Part shown: positions 13,501 through 25,500 of the stretch, piece after piece
Layout of the letters: the number at the start of each line of letters is the position of its first letter
How positions within the stretch are numbered: the first letter of the stretch is position 1
From: Nematopogon swammerdamellus
Taxonomy: Eukaryota; Arthropoda; Insecta; Lepidoptera; Adelidae
Assembly: GCA_946902875.1 (NCBI GenBank)
Contig: OX336353.1
Location: forward strand, 20,473,151-20,537,150
DNA length: 64,000 nt
Direction: 5' to 3'
Notes under the pieces: model-generated
Databases searched by the model: none
What the model was told of the DNA's origin: nothing
Seen by the model: only the letters and a program-made list of their open reading frames with translations
Program-made: the position numbers and the translations under genes

Positions 13501-16500
13501 GAACCTAGTAGAATATTATTACATGTGGAAGACGACCGACCGCTACGTGCAGCAGAAGAGGGTGAAGGCAGTCGAGGCCGAGTCCAAACTGAAGCAAGTG
13601 TACATTCCCAACTAGTGAGTGTTTGTACCAAGCCACATTATATTACAAGATTTTATTTAATTTCACTTGTTGGTATGTCGTCAAATCTTGCAACTGAATT
13701 TTAAACCAGTTCCAACCAAACTATTTGAGCTGTAATTTTGTGCACAGACATTTGGTGCTAGTATAATGTAATATAGTATCTCAGAATTGTAAAAAAAAGC
13801 ACAAAAACACAAAATAAAATAATAAATAAAAAAACCTTTTTAAAAAGAAGCTTTTGTAGACAGATCGACATTGCAACTTTTATAATTGAATCACTTATTT
13901 ACCAAAGAACACATGTCCAAAAATCTATATATTTTTTTTATTATGGCAATATATTTCTTGAGCCGAGACGCATCGTTTTGTTGAACCAAAGCGCACAAGT
14001 CTCTTATAGAAGTATTAAATTAAATTGCCACAAAGTTTTAGTTCACAAACAACAGAGCACATATCCGGGACATGTGCACTTTAGATAGTTATATGGTACG
14101 CAAATGGTAGCTGTCAATGTGACAGCTAACCTAACTGCATTGAAAAATGGACTAGGAACATGCTGCTCGTGCTGTAGAACAAGACCGGCCTAATGTAATG
14201 TGAGCATTTTTATTATCCATACAACATTTGTCTGATATAACTTTCCAAACAACACTTGTCCAAAAATTAAAAAAATTATATTAAAAAATCTGCAAATAAT
14301 TAAATTTTCAACAATATTGTATTTTATGGCAATCGACATTTACTTTGTCAAGAAAAAAAAATTATTTTCATTTATACCTTTAGATAAACTTGAAAACAGT
14401 TTTTTGTGTCTCCTGTAAATTTGCATTTTTGGAAATGTGTTCTTTAGTAAATAAGCGATTCAGTTATAGTTCTCAGTTTTCTCTACATTTTCTTGTGGCG
14501 CATTTATTTACATTGTTCCATTTTAGTGTTGCTTAATAAAGGATAATTTTTTTAAATTAAATTTCAGAATGTTTTTTTTTTTTTTTTAATATTATATACA
14601 TATATTTCTGAATTGCCCGAGTGAAGTTACCCAAAAATTGAGTAAATCCAGTGGAATTTAAATATTGAACATGTGCCATGTGTGGTAAGATTTGAACCAA
14701 TAATTGTTTTATAATCCCAGCATTATTTTTAAACAATTAACTCATTTGATTCTACTGCAGAAAAATCATTTCAAGCACACGCAACTCAAATGTAGTAGAT
14801 GTGCATAATTTGACGCTATCAGTTGTGTAAATCATATATTGACCCTCGACCCATATGTGACCCAGTGCACTGCTGTGGATACACTGATAATAATTTAGTG
14901 GCATAACAGTGCAGAGAAATTCACCTCAAAAAGATTGAATTTATCTACTCGCAGCGAGTGTTTGAACAAACACATCTAATACAATTTATTAATACATTAG
15001 TTAATATCTTGACTTGACACTATGGTGTACTTACACTATTATTTTTCTGCTATGCACAGAGCGGACATAATTATTCCTTAATTAATTTTATTCCAGTAAA
15101 TCTTGTATAGATCGTTCACAGTTATTTTACCTCTGACATGTGTCACTTTATTTTCCCGCTATGTTGGCATTGTGTGCTAAATCGTGAAAAATGTTACCTG
15201 CTATTTATATATTCCTGTAGTAGTAGTTTGTACCGTGTGCGGCCGGTACTTTAAAAGAATAGCCCCACTGCATCTCTCCCCGTGTATGTCGTAAAAGGCG
15301 ACTAAGGGATATGACTCCCTTCTTATATTACTAGGTGGTAGGGTTCAACCCGCCCGGGTTGGTACCACCGCACTGAATGAAAGGTCGGTCGAAACGGCTA
15401 TGCAAATAGTTTGTGTTTTCCGTCCAGTTCAGTGTAGCCGGCACGACCGAAGGGAATCACTGACGTGGCACCAAGTTCATCCGGTGTTATGGGCTGACAT
15501 CACGGATGTTGTAGGTGATGAAGCCAACCGTGTCAGCATCAATAAAAAAAAAAAAAAGTGGAAAATAAAATTATATATATTGTGCCTCTTTATTAGGTAG
15601 TAGGACAAAGATAGAAGATAGATAGCAATGCGAACATGTGCGCCACATTGAAGGTAGGTTTTGTGAAACAGATCGATGTATGGACGCGGCACTTGACAAG
15701 TTTATTATAGAATTGAACGACGAGTCTGATACAGAATCTGACAGCAATTTTGATGATTCGTGTTCATCAGATAGTGATTTTTCACAATTAGATATCCGCC
15801 TGGATCACTCGTATTCTAAATAAATAAAATTATATGTAAAATAATCTGTATTTTTTTTTTTTAATATAGAGTAGACTTTTTTAGAATAGAGTAAACTTTA
15901 ACAATAAAGTTGACAGAACTTAGGGCATTACAAAATATGCATAGAATCACGTTTACTTTTAGCATACTTAATGCACCCAGGTGAATAATATTTGCGAAAA
16001 GTATTGTAAATGCACCTAGGTAAATTAAGTATACTCCAGGAATATTTACAGGGAAATCGTATATTGTTTATTGTTTATTGTATAATTTCATCCATAGGTA
16101 GGTAACCTACGCTTGGACATGTCGAAAATTCCGCCAGTTCTAAATTCAATGCGAAGAAGAACTGACAAACAAACTTCGCAAGTCACAATGTTTTGTTAGT
16201 ACCTTATATATAAGTATTATAATTCAAGTAATTTACAATAATTAACGCATACTACCGCTCACAAGAGCATTAATATTTACAGCATAAGCATGAACACTCA
16301 AGAATCTGACCACTCTGCCTATTTACATTACCTATATCTGGTGTATAGTGCCATCGTCAATTTTGATACTTCATATATCAAGTCAAATAAAAAATCGAAT
16401 ATGACGACACAGAGCTCAGGTTAGCCAACTTTATAGCCAGAGGTAAAATAACTGTGAACGGTCTGTAGTACAAGATTTGAGCTTATATTATTGCCTGGTT

Positions 16501-19500
16501 GAAATTACGTTCTATCTTAACCACCTATACTCTGTTTCAAGACCAAGCGGAAAAAAGGACATTGATCTTAGAGATTTGGGCTCTCTTGCACAAACATGGC
16601 GCGTATAGCGCCATCTTTCTTGCGCCGTACCTACTGCAAGAGAGTGATGCCGCTCTACGAGCTAGCGTTTGTGTAAGAGAGCTAACGCTCAAAGGTTGAT
16701 GCCCTTTTTTCCGCGTGATGTGGAAGCAGAGTATAACGCTGCTCTGCTCCGTAGTAAAGTGTCCCTTGAGTGGACGTAATACAATTCAATCTTTTTATTG
16801 ATCCATTTGGTACTATTTCGATCCAAGCAAAAATAAAAACTGAACTCTAAAAACTCTGGAACGCTCTCCCTGCCCATTTATTTCCCCCCCCCCGAGTACA
16901 GTCTCGGGTCCTTCAAGAGGGACGTGAATAGGCGCCTGTCAGGCCGGCATGTCATTTGCAACCACCGTATACGGCCGAATGTCCATGGGCGTCGTTAGAC
17001 ACCTCATGGGGGGCTCGGCGCCAGATGTCGCGCACTCTATAAAAAAAAATATGCCATCATCAAAACAACAATTTAAAATAAAAATGAAAGACTTAAATAC
17101 TACAATTACTAAAAATTATTAATTAAAGAAGAAAAAAAAATATAAAGTTAATTTAATTTAGGTAGCATAACGTAGGTAGCGTAACCTGTTTGTGATGTGT
17201 GCAGTAGCAAGCCGAACCCGGCGCTGATCAGCAACAGCAAGAGCGGCGCGGTGGCCGTGATGAACGGCGGCACCAACGGCGCAGCGGTGGCGGCCGCCTC
17301 GCCGCACCACCACGCCGCCGCCGCCGCCGCAGCGCAGCCGGACCTCTGCGCCTCCTGCCAAGGTCTGTCCTACCACCACTACCACCTCTACTCACCCAGT
17401 AGTGACTATAGCGAGTACCCACCTAAAGCCCGCGCGCGACCTCCGAGGAATCGGTGCCTGTGGAAATATTATTAATTTATTATAGAATTTGTATAGAATT
17501 TTTGTGTAGATTCACATTTTGTGATGATTATACTATACTAGGCGAGTAATATTATACTAATTTATAATATAAAAAAAAAATTATGAAGGGCTGTAGGGCT
17601 GGACTTAAATATGTACAGCGCTGAATCTAATGAAATATTCACTAGGTTCAGCACAGGCTGTGTCCAGTCCTTTTTTTTCTCTTCTATTCATAGCTATGGT
17701 TATCTAGTCTTGGTTTTGTACTTATTTGAAGTGAAAAATAAATATTTCTTATTCTTATTGTCTTATTCTTATTTATTTTAGACAGGCAGCCTTGGTTGAT
17801 ACGTCTAAATCCAGTTATAATTTATGATTTTTGTCATTTATTGAATTATCATTCTTGAGCACTCTTTTAGAGAATCATGTTTTATTTGTTAGATATTTGT
17901 TATTGTTTGTACCGTGTGGGGCCGGTACTTTAAAAGAATAGCCCCACTGCATCTCTCCCCGTGTATGTCGTAAAAGGCGACTAAGGGATATGACTCCCTT
18001 CTTATATTACTAGGTGGTAGGGTTTAACCCGCCCGGGTTGGTACCACCGCACTGAATGATAGGTCGGTCGAAACGGCTATGTAAATAGTTTGTGTTTTCC
18101 GTCCAGTTCAGTGTAGCCGGCACGACCGAGGGGAGGCACTGACGTGGCATCAAGTTCACCCGGTGTTATGGGCTGACATCATGGATGTTGTAGGTGATGT
18201 AAGCCAACCGTGTCAGATTCCATAAAAAAAAAAAAAAAATTTCTATATTAAATTAATTTCCACAGCCACTGATTCCTCGGAGCTCGCGCGCGGACTATAA
18301 TCTATCTAGTACTAAACTTGGTCCAGCATCGAGCCACTGCAGGGATGTCAACTTCTTATGTGTGTACTAGTAGGAACATTTCTCACTGAATCCCTTTTGA
18401 ATGAAAACATCAGAGTGATCATCGACATGCCCGCTACGTACTCATCGCACGCGTCCGATCAAACGGATTTTTTGTAGTACTGTATCCGCAGCAATCGTAA
18501 AGCCGATGCGACAGCCATTTGCATTCGGATGTTCATGACGTCGTCGACATTTCGTCATTCATCACATTGAGCGGCGGGTGGCCTAGTGGTCTGGGCTTCA
18601 GCTTCTCTTTTTTTTATATATTTTTTTTATGTAATCCGGTATGGGTGGCTGGGTCGGAGGGGCCAAAGCACATGCTCCGACCAGCCAACATCACCTCCGA
18701 GAAGGTAGGTGCCATACCGGAGACTTCCCTGGATTGCTGGCTATACTGGACTAGAGGAGAACACAACCGAGGCTGCTATGCGGCCATCTTACATCCAGTA
18801 CGTTGGACCAACCCAGTCGGCTACAATTTGAGCTTCCACCTAGTAAGGGAAAAGGGTGAACGCACTTCTATGTCAAACCAGACAAAGAATACTATAATCC
18901 GTCCGTTGCGTGTGATGGCAACATGTGGACTCTTTACCTTTAAGGGTAAATTGCACAACATCACCCTCTGTAAACTTATTATGGAGACACCAAAAAAACC
19001 TGTCCCAATTGTGTTGTCTTTTTATTTCTTTTTATTGAGGACAATCTCTTGAGGTTTGACCTGTGTACGTGTGTGCGTTGCAGTGACCAGCTCAACGCAG
19101 TGGTACGCGTGGGGGCCGCCGCACCTCCAGTACAGGCTCTGCGTCATGTGCTGGCAGTACTGGAAGAAGTACGGAGGCCTCAAGGTGACAACCGTTACTA
19201 CCGTCACTCGCGACTCTACACTGTTGTGGGTTAATATTGTTCATGCTGCAGTCGGCTGAGCCGTGCTGTGAACATTTCATTTTCTCGCGAGAAATTCATA
19301 TTAAAAAAAAAAGAAAGTAAGTAAGCCCGCTACCGTACCTTTATTTCGACGCGCGGAACAATTCGGTTTGTATGAGAGCAACATCTTAGCACAACCGGAA
19401 CTGAATTTTATGTAGCCTATCCTGTGTCTCGTATAGGTAAATGTGCTTGTACTAAGTTTCATCAAATTCGGTTGATCGGTTTAAGAGTTATGGAGGAACG

Positions 19501-22500
19501 TACATACATACATACAGAAAAGATTTCTAAAAATCATCAATTTAGTTTTATTATCTTACTCAGTGTTCATAAAACAAAGTAACTTACTCCATGACCATCC
19601 CTTACAGATTATTTATTAGTATTGATTGATGATACTAAAGTGTATTGTTGTTTTTTGTTTATTGTATAATTTAATCCATGATTGTGATTATGATTTGAAG
19701 TGTTGAGATTTAGGGCCCCCGAGCTCTGTTGTCACTGCGACCTAGGAAGAACTATTGTGATCTCTTATAGCTCACCCCCAAGTCCGATTTCCGCTATGGA
19801 CTGAGTTATATTCTTGCGGCTGAGTGACTGTATTTGGCATGTCTTCTACAGTGAATGAGCACTTCACATTCACAAAGGATGTGTATGGGCGTTTTATACA
19901 TAACCTGCACACCGGTGTGTCGCTAAGGCCCAATTTAATCCATAGATACAATGTAAAAAAAAACCACCAGTTCTATTTCAATGGGAAGAAGACTTCGCAA
20001 GTCAAATTTTTATCTTAAAAGATTATATTTACCTATTTATAAATAATGAACCAGTACTACAGCACAGCGACGTTATTATATACAGGTGAATACTTAAGAA
20101 TATGACCACTCTGCCTATTTACATTAACTACATCCGGTGTATAGTGCCATTGTCAATTGTTATACTGTTTATTATAAACTGTAGGTCCCTTCCCTCCTAA
20201 TCTTACTTGGTGGTAGGGTTTACCCGCCCGGGTTGGTACCACCGCACTGAATGAAACGTCGGTCAAAACGGCTATGTAAATAGTTTCTGTTTTCTGACCA
20301 GTTCAGTGTAGCCGGCACGATCAAAGGGTGAAGCACTGACATGGCACCTAGTTCACCCGGTGTTATGGGCTGACATCACGGACGTTGTAGGTAATGTAGA
20401 TAACCGTGTCAGTTTCCATAAAAAAAAAAAAAAGAAACAAAAATCTAATAAGTCGTGTTAAAAATCTAAAGATACTTAGGTACTTAAAATGTTAGCCTGA
20501 ATCCACTTCGCCCACATCCCAAAGGATGACTTATGACATTAATTAAGCTCGCCTATTGTACCTACTTTGTATGAAGTTGTGGCTTTTCAATATCGACCAT
20601 CTTGCCTTATTTCTGTGACGTGTTATCTCATCACTATAACCAAAGTTAGTCTTATCTCCCTGCAGTAGGTACCACAATAATTGCATATCCAACACTGCTA
20701 ACTGTAATGGATGAAGCCAATGTTAATTCTATTCACCATTAAAGACTGACAGCTGGTGCGTGTATTCTATTTTTGAATTTATGAGTGCACTTGTGTTGTT
20801 TTTAAGTTGTTTTGTTTTTTTTTTTTGTCTAATTGGTTTTTTAAAGAATTAATTGAGCTGGCGCTGATGGTGTTATACTTCAGTTATTAACAATTGGAGA
20901 GGCATGTGCCTAGCGGTGAACGCATAAACGCCGACTGACAGTCAATGCTAATACTAGGTACGGCATTCAACGCCGAGACAGAGCAGGTAGGCTAATGTTG
21001 GATTGTGCGTTGGCAGACGGCGAGCGCGTTCGTGGAGGGCGAGGCGGAGGTGGGGGCGCGCGCGCGCGGCGAGGGCGAGGCGGAGGCGCTGTCCACATCG
21101 CACCGCCCACACCGCTGCACGGTGCTCAACTGCGCCAAGGTACCCGCATTATTTGAATCATTATCTCACTGACTACATTATGAGTTGCCGGAATTTTAAA
21201 ATACTTACCCTTGAAGAGAGCAGATACTACCTTGCTATTTGATGTGGTGCGCGGACGCTTGGATAGCACTGAACTAGTGGGGATTGTGGGACTAAATGTT
21301 CCACAGCGTCGTACACGTCACACAGCTCTCCTCCACGAGCCCGCGCACCACACCAACTATGCTCAGGACTCAGTTTTCACTACAATTGTACGTAACTTCA
21401 ATGATCTATTTACTGATACTGTGACATCTTTCACCTATCTAGATCAAAATTCAGAATTAAGATTATAAAGACTTTGATGAGCGAATAAGTATCACCCACA
21501 CATGCATTCATAACCACTGTTTATTGTTATTTTATTTTATTTTTTCTTATATTTCCATGTGTTATACCCTGTAATTAATACCTTGTGAAAACCTTTAATA
21601 TGCCATCCTAAGTGTTCATTCTAAGAGTATAATTTGTATTACTTGAGCTGATGAATTCCTGAAAAAAAAAACAATTACAGATACGCTCGTGCCATAATTA
21701 ATTTCATTATAATTATAATTAATTAATAACACAGAGCCCTCTGCACTAGAAAAAAAATACTACTCGCAGAGGCATAATAAATATATAAAGACATGATGAA
21801 AAAATGTATGAACAGCTTCTGGCCAGCGAATAACATCATAATGTCACGGTACCTATTACATGCATTTTTGGTCTCCACGGGTGCCACTGTGTGGTCGCTA
21901 CCGTGCCGTTAGTCTAGTCTGGCTGAAGCAGCCAATAAGTGTTTGACCTTCATGTAGCAATGTATATTGTTTATTGTATAATTTAATCCATAGGTAGGTA
22001 ACCTACGCTTGGACATGTCGAAAATTCCGCCAGTTCTAAATTCAATGCGAAGAAGAACTGACCAACAAACTTCGCAAGTCAATGTTTTGTTCATCATCAT
22101 CATCATCATCAGCCTGTATCGGTCCACTGCTGAACATAGGCCTCTCCCAAGGCACGCCACCACACGTGGTCTTCCGCGTTTCACAATGTTTTGTTAGTAC
22201 CTAGTAAATGTTGAACGATGCGGTTGTGTCGGCGCAGGAGTTCAAGCTGCGCGCGCACCTGGCGCGGCACTGCGCGACGGCGCACGGCGCGGGCGGCGGC
22301 GAGGGAGGCGCGCGGCCGGTGATGAAGACGCGCGCCGCGTTCTACCTGCGCGCGTCGCCGCTCACGCGCCTCGCGCGCCGCCTGTGCCGCGCGCTGCGCC
22401 GCCCGCGCCGCCACGCGCGCTCCCCCTTCACGCCCATCAACCTGCACCAGGTCAAGCACGAGTGTGAGTACCGCTACATGTCCCTCCCTACATGCTCCTT

Positions 22501-25500
22501 CACTATGTCGACCGGCCCCAAAAACAGCTTACAACCTTTGAATGAAGATGGAATAATCGAAAAATATCGCAGATTGCGACTTCAATGAATTTTTCTTATT
22601 AGAAGACTTTAGAATTACGATGAAATAATTGAAAAATATCGCAGATTGCGACTTCAATTAATTTTTCTTATTAGAAGACTTTAGAATTAAGATGAAATAA
22701 TTGAAAAATATCGCAGATTGCGACTTCAATGAATTTTTCTTATTAGAAGACTTTAGAATTACGATGAAATAATTGAAAAATATCGCAGATTGCGACTTCA
22801 ATGAATTTTTCTTATTAGAAGACTTTAGAATTACGATGAAATAATTGAAAAATATCGCAGATTGTGACTTCAATGAATTTTTCTTATTAGAAGACCTTTG
22901 AATTAAGATGGAATAATTGAAAAATATCGCAGATTACGACTTCAATGAATTTTTCTTATTAAAAGACTTTAGAATTACGATGAAATAATTGAAAAATATC
23001 GCAGATTGCGACTTCAATTAATTTTTCTTATTAGAAGACTTTAGAATTAAGATGCAATAATTGAAAAATATCGCAGATTGCGACTTCAATGAATTTTTCT
23101 TATTAGAAGACTTTAGAATTAAGATGAAATAATTGAAAAATATCGCAGATTGCGACATCAATGAATTTTTATTATTAGAAGACCTTTGAATTAAAATGGA
23201 ATAATTGAAAAATATCGCAGATTGCGACTTCAATGAATTTTGTCAGCCTCGATAGCTCAGTGGTGCAGACAGTCAACTGTCGCTATTGAATGTTAAGCAA
23301 CGCTGGGCGCGGTCAGTACTTGGATGGGTGACCGCTGACCGTTGGAGGCTGACCGAGGTTCGGATTCCTCGTAAAACTGTAGGTCCCTTCCCTCCTAATC
23401 TTACTTGGTGGTAGGGTTTAACCCGCCCGGGTTGGTACCACCGCACTGAATGAAACGTCGGTCTAAACGGCTATGTAAATAGTTTGTGTTTTCCGACCAG
23501 TTCAGTGTAGCCGGCACGATCAAAGGGGGAAGCACTGACATGGCACCTAGTTCACCCGGTGTTATGGGCTGACATCACGGACGTTGTAGGTGATGTAGCC
23601 AACCGTGTCAGTTCCCATAAAAAAAAAAAAAAAATTTTCCTATTAGAAGGCGTGAGAATGCTGGGCTATACGAATAAAAACCTTTGCCTTTCCTATAGAG
23701 TAAACATTAAAAATATTCCTGGGTCTTGAGAAAAACATTTTTTGACGGCTGTCAATTTATACCTACAGTGCGACAAGGCTTGAAATGAACGTGGATGACG
23801 TTTGTGGGAGGGCGCTGATAAAATTTCCTTACACTAGGGGAAAATATCGTTGCAAAAGAAAATTTACCTTATAGTATCTATAAGGTAAGTAGGTACTTAC
23901 CTACTTATTTTTTATTTTATGTATTGAATTTTAGGCAGACTTGCTCTCTAATAAAATAACAGATAGACTTCGATTTCTGCTAACAACACCACAGACTAAG
24001 AAGTGATACTAACGTACGCGTGAGTACTCCTGGGAAATATATTATATAGCAGGCAATATATTCTATTATTTTACAGCAGTTATAACGTTATAAATATTCC
24101 ACCTTTCCTGCTGTTTGCTATAATGCTGTTTTGCTATTTATACTCGTACGTACCGCCATCTAGTTTATATGATAAAAATTATTTGTAGTGTATCCTGTAG
24201 GTATGTGAAGCTCCCGCTCGATAGAGGGCAGTGTTAGTAGTATTTTGTAACTTAACCCTTAATACAATGACTTGAGGTTAATTTTTTAATAATTAAATAA
24301 AGAAGCAGACTAGCACATTAGAAATATTCGCCGCCGCGCGCACGACTTCATACAAAATAATTTATTGTAACGTGCAACATCCTTCTTAACTCTTCTAACG
24401 AATGTCTAGTAATTTATGAAAGAGTAGGCTACCTAAAAATACACACTTCTATGTGCTTGTCACGTCAAAATAATATTGCCAAGCGATCTTTCAGTCGGTC
24501 TCTTTGTGTTCGCGGACGGTGCCGTGTGCGCCTCGTGTTTTTAGTGGTTTTATTGTGGAATTTTTGTCAAAAACGATGGAAGAGTAAGTAATCTTCATTT
24601 AAAATAGTTTCTCGGCGCTGAGGAATGATTTATTCGTAAAGTATCGTCATTTTTGTAACCCTCTAGGAAAAAACCGTTCCGAATTTTTTTTAATTTTCTA
24701 ACCCAGTTTATTAATAATAATATTAAACACATTACCAATGAAATTATAGAAAATTTAATGTACATTTGGAAAATAAAACATTTTCATATACAGTGGTGGC
24801 CATATAATTAAGAACAATATTTAGTTAGAGGAAATTTTTAATAAAGCATGTCGTAATTTTTTGTGTTTCTTCTCAGAAGTAATTTGTTGTTCTATGAAAT
24901 GGGTATGTGGATAAAGCAAACTGAATTATGAATGCAGAATGAGAAAATCAAACGTGGGATTTTTTAATAAAGCACATTTATTTTGAACACTAACAAATTT
25001 ACGTATAAATGAGTTGGACAAATAATTAAGAACGATAAGTAAACTGTTCAAAAATTTTATCAGGTTGAACTTGAAGTCAATAAATTTATATTAAAGTAAG
25101 ATCATTTACATTGTAGAAGAGAAGATACTACTTCCTTGATCTAACTTAATACTTAGTGGCATGTCCACGGCTCTTAATTACAGCCTTACACCGGCGAGGC
25201 ATTGAGTCTATCAATTTTTGACATTTTTCAAGAGAAAGAGCGTTCCATTCTTCCAAAAAAACGTCGTACAGTTCTCTTAAATTGCCACATTGTCTATTTG
25301 ATACCTTTTTCTTGACTTCGTATCAAAGATGATCTATAGGATTTAAATCCGGGCTGTTAGCTGGCCAATCTAAGACAGAAAGAGTTTGTGAGTCGAGGAA
25401 TTCCTTCACCGACCATGCAGTATGCTTTGGGTCGTTGTCGTGCTGGAATGTCCAAATGACCGGAAGTACATCTTCAGCATAGGGTAACATTGTTTCCTCC

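Noticed and set aside
18519..19052. 177-codon + strand frame
   Set aside because: It is mostly an inverted SINE family A copy read by chance.
22549..23240. CRISPR-like or coding tandem repeat
   Set aside because: Head-to-tail 72-bp satellite with no spacers; no splice or start context for a protein.
23243..23400. Possible 5S rRNA or tRNA gene
   Set aside because: The Pol III-like blocks are inside a SINE with an A-tail and several sister copies; it does not have full 5S or tRNA structure.
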